Below, in pieces: positions 37,032-48,204 of a DNA stretch of 60,000 nucleotides (its first letter is position 1; each line of letters opens with the position of its first letter). Under the pieces are notes generated by a model. It did not search any database. It was given only the letters and a program-made list of their open reading frames with translations, and was not told where the DNA came from. This stretch comes from Polytrichum commune (lineage: Eukaryota; Streptophyta; Polytrichopsida; Polytrichales; Polytrichaceae), in the NCBI GenBank assembly GCA_950295325.1, contig OX485808.1, positions 40,074,527-40,134,526 on the forward strand, in the 5' to 3' direction. The translations under genes were made by a program, and so were the position numbers.

Positions 37032-38640
37032 ATCCATGATTTCATCCACGATAGATGTGTTTACACAAACACCCACAAATCCCAAGTTGAATTGAACTAA
37101 AGATACATGGTACTATATAAACCTTGGTAATTAAGATCTAGAGGATACTAGGTATATTTCCTATGTATATATTGAAAAGGTATTCCCCATTGTCGTCAGT
37201 GTCATTCAACTAATTTAACCCCTAAAAAGTTAAGCTTCTTTCATGTAGATGTGACACACAATGTTCCATTGGAAGCCACCTCCCTTGTGTTTTCTATGCA
37301 AGTGCATTAACCATATATAATTATGAGGGCTATAATGTTGGATTTCTATGTATTTGAAACACTTGCGTTAGAGATAATTGTACTTTGAGTCATTGTTTAA
37401 AACCTTTTGATAAATTATAATTCCAAGGGCCATTGTTTCATCCATCATGACATAACATTATTGTGAAGTGGACGTTCGCTCATGTGGGCCCTTAAGAATA
37501 TAACCATGGGATGCTCCAATCTAGTGCACAGAGACTCAAATTACATCAGCCCATATGAATGAACATACACTGCTTAATAATGTTATGGAGCTACACTACC
37601 TTTAAATACTATAATAAACAAGTCCGACCTCATCTACAAAATTGTACAAGCAATCTCAAAACAAAAACTCACATTTATAACATACAATAATTTTTTTCAA
37701 GTCTAGATGCGTCTAAACAATCCTACTACCAATTACTTGTTATTTATTGCAATTACTTGATGCTTTGTTATTTCAACTTCCAATATAATACTTGCTTTCA
37801 GATGTAAAATGGGAACACAAAAGACCCTTCATTTCTACTCACAATTGTTTTCCCTAAATTTCCACGATTATGTTGTATTCTAGGAGTTTTTGAGACCCTT
37901 TGAGTCAAATGTAATTGCACTATGACCCAAATTTTTAGTACGCTCTGATTAGAAGAAAAAAATTAGGGCTACTTTTTTTTCCCATCATGAGCTATATTAC
38001 TAATAAATACTATAATAATCTTCACGTTATCACATTTATCTTTATGAATGGGAGTCAATACAACAAAATTGTGTTATACTAAGCACAAGGGATAAGCGTC
38101 TTCTAGAATATGTTATAGAATAACATTTTCAAGGGTTTCTTATTTTATTTCATAATCTTGGCACACAAGGAAAGTCATGAGGCACCATCAAATGATCAGA
38201 TCCATATGGATTCGCATTAGAGTTATCCTTAAAAGATGAGGATAGACTTGTGGCCTGGCAACACTATATTCGGTAATTGGAGACTTTTTGTTGATTATGA
38301 GACTATATAAGGATGCACATTTCAAAATTGGACTAGTAATGACGACTAAAAATCCCATATGTATAATGGTATGCTACTATTATTATACATAAAGGCATGG
38401 AAGTGAACAAAAATGTGAGGCATACATGAAAATAGTTGCGTATGAAATGACAACTCGTTATGAATGGAAGGGAAGATGCGAAGAATGAATGGAAGTTGAA
38501 TGAATTAATTGGGATTGAAATACAATTATAATGGAAATACCATCAATGTCTTGAGTAACTTGGAATAGCATAGAAAGTAAGCACTTAAATATGTTCTACA
38601 CCTAAGCCCATTTAGGGAGTCCGTCCCACTAGTACGCTTC
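37032..38640. other. AT-rich intergenic left of the palindrome locus
   Basis: No supported gene. Composition changes sharply to GC-rich at about 38.66 kb, where the minus-strand gene ends. Confidence 0.5.
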
Positions 38641-38661
38641 TAGTCACACTAGTCCGACCCA

Positions 38662-40526
38662 CTATTTTTTTTTGGCGGCTAAGTCCTTTTTTTTGGCGGC
38701 CTCCATGGCTCTAAAAATATCAGGCCCACGACTGAATCCTTGTGTGTTGCCTGGATAGGAATATGTGTCGTTCTTGCATGTTTCAGGACGCGCTCCCGAA
38801 TTGTACGAGGTGGTATTATAAGTAGAATACGAGGGCGTTTGCGAAAGGGAACGTCTTGCGCTTCTCCGGAGGGCCAGACAACGATCGGACTCGGAAGATG
38901 CGGCCTTGAGGGCGTGCCTATCCAAGGAGGACGTGGAGGAGGGCCGGGCACCAAGCGAGCGGGTAGCCACCTGCGAAACAACGTCATAGGAAGATAAGAA
39001 TAGGAATGGAGTGGGGAAAATAATGAGGTTGGTTTGGGATGGGCGCTCGTAAAGAGAACGGCACGCAAACGGAAGACAAGGAAAGCAAAAGCGAGAAAGG
39101 GGTTCAGGGTTGAGGAGGGCACCTTGGCTTTGGGGACGTCCATGCGGGGAACGGTGGGAACGAGGGGGGCGTCGACGGGAGCATCCGGAGCCGATGGAAC
39201 TATTGCAATGTTGGATGGCGGGGGTGAGTCGAGGCGTGGAGGGCCCACGATCGCGGAGGACGTTGCGGGGGGAGGAACGGAGTCGGCGGGGGAGGTGTGG
39301 CAACGGGGGCCTTCCATGCGGAGACGGCGGCTCGGCCCGCGATGAGCGACGGCGTCGTCCTTAGAGGGCGAGAGGTGCCTCAAACGAACGAGCGTCCGTT
39401 TCTCCTTGGAGAGGGGGGAGGGCGACGGGGCGTACGCGCGGGGGACAAGTGCTGGGGGCGGGCTGTTGATGACGCCGTCATCGATGCCGACGTCGCGGGA
39501 GTAATCCACGGCCGAGGCCGCGTCGACCGCCGAAAAGTGGTAGAGGAATGGCATTTGGAAGTCCGTGACGTCGCGGGAAGGGGATGCGGGGGGCGAGAGG
39601 GGACGGGAAGAGCCGTCGACCACAGGGGCGTCGCATATGGGGGCAGACTATGGGCAAGAACAACAACAACAACAATCACAACAACAAAAGGCATCCAAAA
39701 ACGGAGCAAGCATTAGATATGTGAACCACATGATAACAAGCAAAGACATGGAGGCATTTCAAATCAATTTATTGAGTTTGGCGAGCCTCATGATGCTCTT
39801 ATATACATTATCGCGGGGGCTTAGTGCCGCATTGCCGAAGGGGTTGGACCTAACAAAAAATGGGATGCTACCGGCGTGGAGCACGAGCCTTCTAAGGTAG
39901 GGGGCTAGCCTATCGACCAAAAAGGTGTCTTGCCTATCGCCGGTCCAAGTGTCCGGGAAGATGACGTTGCCCGGGGGGTTCAAGACGCTTTTGGTGGGGC
40001 TGTCGTCGATGAGGAGGGTGTTCTCAGGAGTCGGCCACCACCCGTGGGGTGTCCCCTGCAGCCGGGGGACGCCTCGCCAGAGTTTGGAGCGGAGGACCTT
40101 GAGGAACTGTTGTCCTCCGCCTCGACCGCCAAACTTGGGCACCGGTCGGCCTTTCTCGTCGAGCAGCTCGTCGCAGTCCTCTTGGCCGAGGACGAGGCAA
40201 GGGCTCGGGAGATCACTGAACAAGAAGTCCACGATGGGCTCCGTGTTCTCCATGACCATGGAGCTCCACACAACGACGTGGGCGAACTTGACCACCTCGC
40301 GAAGGAAGTCGCGCAGGCCGGGACGGGCGCGGACAGCCTTGCGGTTAATGAGGGTGTCGAGCTCGCCGTCATAGTCCCTTTCGTCGGGGTGACGGAAGGG
40401 ACGCGTGGGGACCCTGGGGATGTGTTGGGTGTGACACAAGACCCCGTTGAGGTCAAAAACTACGAAAGGCTTGTTCCAAGTGTGAGGTCCACTGGTCGAG
40501 GGGTTGCGACCTATCTCCGGGGGGTC
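38662..40526 (-). CDS. FCP1/NIF-like HAD phosphatase domain with Ser/Pro-rich and basic tail
   Basis: The exon starts after the acceptor at 40527 and reads into a HAD domain of the FCP1/NIF type. The nucleophile loop is VVFDLNGVLCHT, where the second Asp of the usual DxDx(T/V) is Asn; HAD motif II is in VVVWSSM and the acidic motif in LLIDDSP. FCP1 enzymes remove phosphate from proteins, classically the RNA polymerase II tail. The frame meets TGA at 39759, but a possible donor (AAT/GTATAT, exon end 39807) joins in phase 0 to an acceptor at 39648, giving exons 39647-39123 (Ser/Pro-rich) and 38970-38662 (Ser-rich, basic, ending AAKKK). The first exon is in phase 0 with the last exon of the ParB-like gene upstream, so all of this may be one long protein. 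Separate genes remain possible. Catalytic activity is uncertain. Confidence 0.6.
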
Positions 40527-40660
40527 CTGTGATGAACAACGCGACTAGTTTAATGCTATGATCCAATAATGAAATTTTTGCGTAGAAAATGAAGACGATG
40601 CATTATGGAAAAAGACGAGAAAGTGAGGAGTGCAAGGAAAATGTGCACAAGGGCACACTT

Positions 40661-41069
40661 GCGAACGACCGTTCGTGAATGAAGGCTGCGGGGGCGGTGC
40701 ATTTACGAGCGGTCGTTCGTGAAGGAGGTGGACACGGGGCCGCACCCTTTCACGAACGAGCGTTCGTGAATGAGGTGGATACACAAGAATGAAAATAATC
40801 GCATCAACATCCACAATATACGAGAAGGGGTCGAGGGCACAGAATTTGAAGCAATGCGATGCAGATAACATGGGCCAATATATTAATCCGTTGAATATTT
40901 ACATTTCTCACGTGATAGTCTATCACATTTTCCTAAGGCAAAATGATGCCGTGTCCTACAAAACTGGTCGTCCATAAGGGGGGTCGCTGAAGAGGGCTCG
41001 CGTGGGCCAGGGGGTGTCGATGAAGAGAAAAACACCGCGATGTTAGTGAGGTTACGAACGCGCGTTCGC
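40661..41069. repeat. four palindromes in intron 41098-40527
   Basis: Copies at 40661-40676, 40705-40720, 40752-40767 and 41054-41069, with centres AC, GG-T shifted (GT), AG and CG. Three carry a single change from the consensus near an edge or arm (GCGAACG, ACGAGCG, and GTTCGC at the right). All lie in the 572-nt intron between the acidic coiled-coil exon and the phosphatase exon. Confidence 0.9.
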
Positions 41070-41098
41070 AAAAAATGGTATTCTCAGAGGAGATTTAC

Positions 41099-44000
41099 CT
41101 CGTCATCGGGGGGAGGGGCAGCGGCGCTGGACCGAGCAGCAGGTCCCTCCTCAACGATTAACGAACGCGCGTTCGTAACCTCCACAGCCGCAGCCGCCTC
41201 CGTTTCCATGGCGTCGGCCTCACGCTCCGACTGAGAAGCCTGTGTCTGTTGGATGCGCAGCACGTTGTCATCCTCGGCGCCCAGGTCGAGCGCGTCCATC
41301 CGGACATCCTCCATCCACGCGGCAAGGGTCTCTTCCACGCCCATCCACGCGGCAGGGGTCTCTTCCACGTCCATCCCCTGCTCTCCTGCTGCGTCATTGG
41401 GGCTCCCCTGCGTGTCCTCCACAATGACCATGTCAGTGTGTCGCGCAGAGTCATCGCTCTGTCTGTCTACTACCCTGGGGACGACGGTGAAAGACGACGT
41501 GTCGGTGTCTGAGGGCAGTCCTACCCTTGAAGGGGGAGGGGTGAGGGCTGCAGGACCTGAAGATTCACGAACGCGCGTTCGTAAATCTTCGTCCTCCTGG
41601 ATGGCCGCCGCAACAGCATCGTGGGAGGTGGCCGACGGAACTTCTGGGGGCGGAGGGGTCCCAACAGGCGTAGGGTGGGGCGCGGAGTGGTGTGATGGTC
41701 CTCCTGGGAAATGGCCCTGCGGGGGGTACTGGCCCTGCGGGGGGTATTGCGATGGGTATCCTCCAGGGAAGGGGTAAGCCGGCTGGGGGGGCGCCGAGAA
41801 GCTCTGCATCTTGTTGAGCATGGTGAGGATGGCGTCCGTCTTCTCGTTGGATTGCCTTAGCTCCTCCTGAATTGCTTTCATCTTCTTCGCATTCTCCTCA
41901 GCAGCCTTCACCATGTCCTCCTTCATCTTCTGCTCGAGCTTGGCGTTAAGCTCGGCAACAGAGAGGGCCTCCTCCTTGACCCGCTTGTTCTTGTCGAAGT
42001 CGACCCCTAGCTCGACCATTATCTCCATATCTCCCTCGTCCTCGTCGGAGACCTCGATGATTGCCCCCGGAGGCAGCTCCACGTAGGGGGTCTTCTTCAT
42101 CTTCCGCCTAGTGTTGCGGAAGTGGTCCAACGACGGGCGGGAGCGTTGGTCCAGAAGGTCGAGGTTCTCCATCTTGGGAACCACGACTGGCCTGGGCGAC
42201 ACCGATGTCGAGCATCCCCCGGGAGTGCCGAATGCCTCCGCTCCAGACGTTCTCGCGGGGAGGACATCTTGGGTTGTCCCCGCGGACGACCCCGTGTATC
42301 CACCCGGAGTCCCCTGCACGTCGGATGGGTTTCCCGACGGCCCCAAAATTCGCAGAGGCGTGACGTCCAAGGATCGGAGGATCGCCTCGACGTTGTAGGA
42401 GGGCGCGGGCTCGTCGTCGTCCGTCTCCATGGCGGGCATGCCCTCGTCGACGGGCATGTTGATGTCCGTCCTCGGGAGGGACATGTCCTCCAGGTCCATC
42501 GTGGAGGCCTTCGCCCTGTGCACCTGGAAGTCCTCCTCGTCGATGGCGTCAATGAAGCTGTTGACGACCAGCCCCAGCATCTGAGATCCAAGCAAATACG
42601 TTAGAATATACGAACGACCGTTCGTAAACATCAACGACGAGAGACAATGTCATCAAAACCCAAGACAAGTTGAGGTGAACTTTACGAACGAGCGTTCGTA
42701 AATATTAGTTGGAGAGCTTACCATCGCAGCGTACATGAACTTGCTGCCTCCACAAACGTTGTACACGGTCTCTCCGCTTATTGCCACGCTCTGCAAAACG
42801 GAGACGTAGAACTCCAACCTGAGTTCCATCGCCGGGAAGATGGTGTACAAGGTCTCCTGCAGCAGATCCTTGGGAGGGGGATGGGGGATGCTGTAGATCT
42901 TCTTGAACATAGTATTCGCCCTGACAGGGGCTCGCCCATTCCGAAGCGCGTTGTATGTCAAGAAGACGAGGCTGACCGCCCCCACCTGTTTGTTTCCCCT
43001 GGCCTCGTTGATGGCCATGATCCCTTCCGTCTTGGCGGGCACATAAGTGCTGTGGAAGATGCTGTACTCGAATTTTATCGACTTCTCGTACAGGTCGACT
43101 ACAGCAGAGAGCTTCTCCTGCTCGACTATCCACAGCCAAACGTGAGGCTCCCTCATGTCCGGCGACTTGTGTTCCTTGAACTTTGTCATGAAGGGGTTGT
43201 AGAAGGGCATGTCCTTCACCCCCTGCCTCAACGCACCGGGGATCCCCCTGAAATCGATCAGGGCAAATGGGCACCCCCGTCGATCCTCCCTCACCTCGGC
43301 CCTGTTCATGGTCCGGTCCCACTTGGAAAATGTGACCCTCTCCACTCCGGATGTCACCAAACAAAATCTGGCCACTCCTTCGAATGTGGCCAACCTCTTC
43401 CGCGCCAAAAAGCTTCTGTATTGCTCCACCTCCTGGGGATCCGTCTCGGTTTTCTTTGTCCTCTTGTTCCCCTTCTGCTTCAAAATGGAGGCGTGCTCCT
43501 TGACAAGACAACGCATTGAGGCTCCGGAGATGTTGTAGTCGACCTTGAACATCTTCCAACTGGCCCAATTAACGTCTCCGTCGGCTAAGATGAGTGCGTA
43601 CTCCGGTATTAGGCCGCTCAACTCCCTCATTGCAACAGTCTTCAGCTTGCGGTGTTCGCACCATTCCTTGATGGAATACGTGCCGGGCTTGTGTCTTGGC
43701 CTCTTCAAAAATATCTTTGGATATGGGATGGTTCTTCCCACTGTGTTCCCAAGAAGATGCACCGCGCACCTCTGCAACTCAGACTCTGTTAACCCTTGAA
43801 GGGACCTGAAGAACTCCCTCAGTAGTGGAGGGGCCTTCCCAGTCTTCTCCTCGGTGTCGGGGTTGACCAGATCGCCCGAGCTGTGCGCATAAAAAAATTG
43901 TGTCCACAACTCCCAAGTGTCCCTGTTGCAACAGATGAGGCGGAGCTCACCCTTGAGCTCCAGGACAGACTTGGTTGTTGTAGACTTCATGTCGATGGAG

Positions 44001-45449
44001 GAGAACTTGTCCACCATCGCGTCGCATAATGCCTGCAGCAAGAAAGGCATCAGTAACGCACAAAATACGAACGCACGTTCGTAAATTTGAATGTCAAAGA
44101 ACTTGAAATTTTGAATGTCAAACTTATTTACGAACGTTCGTTCGTAAACTCACCTTCCATTGTTGAGACGGCGTCTTCGCGTTCTCCCTTTCTTTAGGGG
44201 GGCACCCGTGGGCGACCCAGACGTCCCTTGCAGCCACTATGTTGGCTGCCCACGACGCCTCGAAGGCCTTGATCTTGTTGCCGGAGTTGAGGAAGGTGGA
44301 TATCTTCCGCAGCTTGTCCCAATCGTCCGACCACACCAAGAACGCCTTCCAGTAGCGCAAGTCCTCTTTCAGCTCATGCTGGAAGTTGTCGTCCTTGAGG
44401 ATTATCTGGGACGCCTCCAAGCTGTGTTGTCCGTCTATGATCCAGAACTCTCCATTCTGGATCCTTGGCCAGTCCTTCTCCGTCGGACGGGATGTCAGCC
44501 CCTTCGGCATGACGCAGACGGTCTGCCTGTCCCACTTGACATTGTTCATTAGATTATTGATCTGCCACTTCACACCACCGCTTTCGCGAGAGCGAACCAC
44601 CCATTTGTTGGGGGACATCTCGCACTTGAAGCAGTCCACGTTGAATGTGAAGTGGCGCCCCATGGGCCAGCAATCCTTCGAGTAGTTGTTGAAGTCTCGA
44701 AGGATCCTCGTGGCCTTCACAGCGTCAGGGTTTTCACCATTTTTCAAGGGGGTAGGCATTACGACAGGCGAGGTCACCTCCGCGGTCTCTGTTACTCCCG
44801 ATTTCTCCATCTCTTCCCTTGTCCTCTTCGATGGCGTGGAGTGTCTGCTGGGGCCCTCCGTCGCCCTGCTCGCGGAAGGCACAGGCCTGGGTGCACTTCT
44901 CGATCCTCCTGCCCCTGATGTGGATGGTTTCCTTGGGCTCTTCTTCTTCTTGTTTGCCTCTGTGACCACACTGTTGTATTTGGAGATATTCAATGCAAGG
45001 GCGGTCAATTTCCTTGCCGTCCAGTATGGGCTCAACGCATATTTGGAGAAGAGGCCGTCCAGGTCGAAGTGCTTGGCATCTTCCACTACGTTATTGCTGG
45101 CGTATTGGTAGGAGAAGGTATGTTTCTGGAAATGCAACAAGAGGTTGATATGATCCTTCTTGTTCTTCATGTCCAGAATTACATACTCCCCCTGGGCCTC
45201 TATGGACTCTATCTCCCACGTCTTCATTTGAACCCACTGTTCGGGCTGGTCAGGTCTTGTCTCCAGCTCGTAGGTGAATCGCATGCAGAAGAGGCCGTCT
45301 GTGGACTTCTCTGGCAGAGCCGTCCACTCCCCTATGAAGTCCTCCTTGGCGACATAGTTGTCGTTGCCGTTATCGTCGAACACCGACTCTGGGAGGCGAT
45401 CGACCTGCACCGCGAACATCTCAATCGCGCTTCTGCTTGATCTTGCCAT
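41099..45449 (-). CDS. ParB/Srx-like protein with degenerate methyltransferase-like and coiled-coil regions
   Basis: Three exons, all phase 0 with GT-AG introns: 45449-44154 (432 codons), 44032-42722 (437) and 42580-41099 (494). The ATG at 45449 follows an acceptor-like TTGCAG, so a 5' exon may exist. Exon 1 has a basic Ser-rich linker (about residues 200-250) and, near residue 335, FWIIDGQHSLEAS, matching the DGQHR-type signature of the ParB/sulfiredoxin fold. Exon 2 ends with GETVYNVCGGSKFMYAAM and exon 3 continues LGLVVNSFIDAIDEED; the pattern recalls the SAM-binding motif of amino-methyltransferases (DPFxGSGTT ... G.E.D), but key residues are replaced, and a DPPY motif is not seen (ALIDFRGIPG may be its place). 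Exon 3 has a SUMO-interaction-like IIEVSDEDE, a Lys/Glu coiled coil (about residues 210-270 of the exon), a Pro/Gln-rich stretch, a short duplication (EETPAAW, EETLAAW) and the ending PPPDDE. ParB domains fused to methylases occur in phages and mobile DNA. Function here is unknown. Confidence 0.65.
41161..41582. repeat. two palindromes inside a coding exon
   Basis: Perfect copies at 41161-41176 and 41567-41582, both with CG centre, inside exon 3 of the ParB-like gene. They are translated without breaking the frame, as VTNARSL and DLRTRVRES. Confidence 0.9.
42610..42699. repeat. palindrome pair in intron 42721-42581
   Basis: Perfect copies at 42610-42625 (centre AC) and 42684-42699 (centre AG) in a 141-nt intron, one toward the acceptor and one toward the donor. 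Confidence 0.95.
44067..44145. repeat. palindrome pair in intron 44153-44033
   Basis: Perfect copies at 44067-44082 (centre CA) and 44130-44145 (centre TT) in a 121-nt intron. The second starts only 8 nt after the donor site. Confidence 0.95.
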
Positions 45450-45483
45450 CTGCAACAGAATATAAACATTTAGTGTTGAGTTT

Positions 45484-46168
45484 ACGAACGAGCGTTCGTA
45501 AACGACATGCAAATCCAAGATACTACTCATTATGAATGTATTTTTTGCAATACATTTTGATTATATTTACGAACGATCGTTCGTAAAGGATGTGGTTTTC
45601 TGGGTTGTTTTTCACATTTCAGACCGTCTTCACCATAAAATAAATGTTTACAATAGTAAACACGAACGTTCGTTCATGAGTGATACCCACCAAGCGCGAC
45701 ACTACTATCTACATTTTGGGTTTGGTTGCATAAAATAAGTCATTCATCTATTTGATTCACAATCTTTTCATAATATTTTACGAACGATCGTTCGTAAATA
45801 AACTTGTTTTGGTCTGTTAAATTAAGATTGCACTCTTTTACGAAAGCGCGTTCGTAAGTAGGTATTCATATTTAAATATTTCTAAGTGATTGTGTATTTG
45901 GTTGAATATATTACAGAGTGATTGGGTATTTGGTTTGAATTTTGAATTGTTTCATTGTGACGATATGGTGGTGAATATGTTGGTTTTCCCAGCCTACTTT
46001 ACGAACGCGCGTTCGTAATGTTCTGGATTTGTGCTTTGGGATTAGGGTATTTACGAACGATCGTTCGTAAATTGCTTTGCTAGTGCTTTAGGGTGCGGGT
46101 ATTTACGAACGAGTGTTCGTAAATTTGGCTGTCAGACTATGTATTCGCATTTACGAACGATCGTTCGT
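45484..46168. repeat. palindrome cluster upstream of the ParB-like gene (nine copies)
   Basis: Copies at 45484, 45569, 45662, 45780, 45840, 46001, 46053, 46105 and 46153 (16 bp each), spaced about 50-160 bp. Centres are AG, AT, TT, AT, CG, CG, AT, AG and AT. Three copies have one changed base: 45662 (CGTTCAT), 45840 (ACGAAAG) and 46105 (TGTTCGT). The first lies 35 bp before the ATG, in what may be a 5' intron. The DNA between them is AT-rich. Confidence 0.95.
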
Positions 46169-46921
46169 AAATGTGGCTAATTTGGATTTTCTTGCATATT
46201 GTCCGTACATATATGTATTCGTATATGTACGAATACGTATATGGTGGACTATACTTCTTCCTCTCGCAAGAATGCTTGCAAGTGCTTGGCCAGAATGATT
46301 GAATTGAAGAAAAAAGAAGAAAAAAATCAAAACACAATTGAACTTCAGAATGAATATCAAAGCTCAGAATGCATGCAAAACCTGCCAAAGCTCATAATAC
46401 AAACAAAACAAATGGAAATCAACAAAGAACCAATTGAGGATGTGGGTTGTGAGTTTAGAAGGATTGATCGACTCACATTGAAGTGTTCTGAACCCAAACT
46501 GTTCCTGGATTGCTGAAAAAACACAAAACTACACACAAATCTACAATGCTGGTTGTTGAGATGCGCCCTTGCACCACTCACTCCTTTATCACAGTTTCAA
46601 GCCCTCACTCTTTATGTACAAACCCTATCACCTATTCTGGTGCAGCTACAAGCTTCAAGCCCCAATATTGCAACTCTTCAGCTCTACTAACATTCTTACA
46701 ACCCTCAAGCTCTCTACTCACAAACAGTCAATTCTAAAGCAAAATATGCAACTCTCAAACACAACTTGATGTAAAAATGAAGAAGGCTCTAAAATCTGCA
46801 AGAGCTTCGCTCCGAATACGCTAAGCTCTCCGCTCCTCCTCTCTCGGTTCCAAATGACAATGAGGAGGAGAGAGAAGGGGCGCGGGGTGGTAGCCGCCGC
46901 CGCTAGGGTTTCCCCATGGCT

Positions 46922-46988
46922 GCCACGTGGCGTCGTTCCAATGGCGACGGTCCATTGGCGCCCTTCCATTGGCGTCGTTCCACGTGGC
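46922..46988. promoter_or_regulatory. G-box and CCAAT-box inverted repeat
   Basis: Two G-boxes (CACGTG at 46924-46929 and 46981-46986) bracket three CCAAT boxes (one forward at 46938, two inverted at 46954 and 46968). The outer parts form an inverted repeat (GCCACGTGGC, GCGTCGTTCCA and variants). The surrounding 250 bp are GC-rich. It lies between the two divergent gene units and could be a promoter for one or both. Binding is inferred from sequence only. Confidence 0.45.
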
Positions 46989-47282
46989 ATGTGGAGGGGT
47001 GCGGGGATGGGTGGAGATGGGTGATGGGGGAAATGGAGGAGATAGGATGGGGACATGGGGGGGTGGGGGGAAATACGATGGGAGATGGATGTAGAAGTAA
47101 TCGTGAAGGCAATACAAAGCATATGTATATGTATAATATGGGATGGAAGCATTAATCACAATAACTTCAAGAGCTTAATATGAAGACATGAATTTTGTGT
47201 GCCGTATCCCCTTAGTACCTTTACAATTGTATTCCTTGTAAACATATTTTCAAAAACAACTTTAAGTTAATGAGTATTGCAC

Positions 47283-47760
47283 AATGTATGTCATTTAGTG
47301 GGTTTCCGATGAAGAATCCACTCCCAAGGATGTGTATATGGTGTTCTGAAGTATAGAGTTTTCATGAACGAGATAACTTTCAAGTTGAACCATGGTTCTT
47401 CAAATATATATTACATAGTACATAAAGGACCCAATTTGACATTGTTGAGAGGGGCTATTCGTTTTCTTCCAAGAGGTGGAGGACGTCAATTAATTTAATT
47501 TCCAATAGGACGTCAATTAATTTAATTAGGTGTCAAATTGAACTAACAATCGTATAGTGCATTGAACTTTAATTTTTAACAATGATGTAATTGCATTTAA
47601 CCAATGAGCCATATTGGTCATTATTTCGCTAGCATCAAATGTATAATATCATAGGTTTTTAATGAAGAATCCACCCCTAAGGATGTGTATATGAGGTTTT
47701 CAATTATACAGTTTTCAGAAACGAGATTTCTTTCAATTCAAACCATGGTTTTTAGGAGTC
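47283..47760. repeat. 125-bp direct duplication about 353 bp apart
   Basis: Positions 47283-47405 and 47636-47758 share AATGAAGAATCCAC, AAGGATGTGTATATG and AACCATGGTT. Between them GGACGTCAATTAATTTAATT is also doubled (47482 and 47508). No coding. Confidence 0.65.
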
Positions 47761-47813
47761 AATATTGTTTGTGTGTGTAATGTAATGTATTAACGACCAC
47801 ACCGCAAACCCTA

Positions 47814-47917
47814 AAACCACATACACAACTTTCACAAACCCTAAACTCTATAACCACATACACAACCATCACAAACCCTAAACCTAAACCCTAACCCTAA
47901 ACCCTAAACCCTAAACC
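47814..47917. repeat. interstitial plant telomere repeat
   Basis: About six AAACCCT-type units run head to tail at 47873-47917. They are preceded by two units in which AAACCCTAAA alternates with ACCACATACACAAC. This is the plant telomere motif, here internal. Confidence 0.85.
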
Positions 47918-48204
47918 TTGCATTCCTACATTTTTGTTTCTTACCAACCTTTCTTAATATATGTGTCCATGTTGTGGTCTATGGGCATGTCAAAGTGGTC
48001 TATCGATGTTGGTTGGATTGGAAATTGCTTTATTCAGTTCCAATAACTATAATAATTGAGAATCATGCCAATTGTCATTTTGAGATTCAAAATTAATAGA
48101 GTTCGGATAAAGCTTTGTTCGGGTGAAAAGTGAGTGTTGAAATGCTCCATCTCTCCCCTTAATAGTGTTGAGTGCTATTTGATCACACAATCCAAACTTA
48201 ATCT

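Noticed and set aside
38679-39623. Single 314-codon minus-strand frame taken as one exon
   Set aside because: The frame downstream of AAG/GTGCCC loses coding character; splicing to 38970 keeps phase 0 and gives a better ending. The apparent start is also not an ATG.
40970-41024. DPPY- and DPPW-like motifs (SDPPYG, DTPWP) in one minus-strand frame, as if a methyltransferase active site
   Set aside because: They lie inside the predicted intron 41098-40527, with a stop just upstream in that frame and no acceptor after it. Without cDNA, chance in GC-rich sequence is the better reading.
46718-47155. Open frames of 100 or more codons on both strands in the GC-rich island
   Set aside because: Low-complexity Pro/His/Trp-rich translations on both strands with no motif; promoter-like composition explains them.
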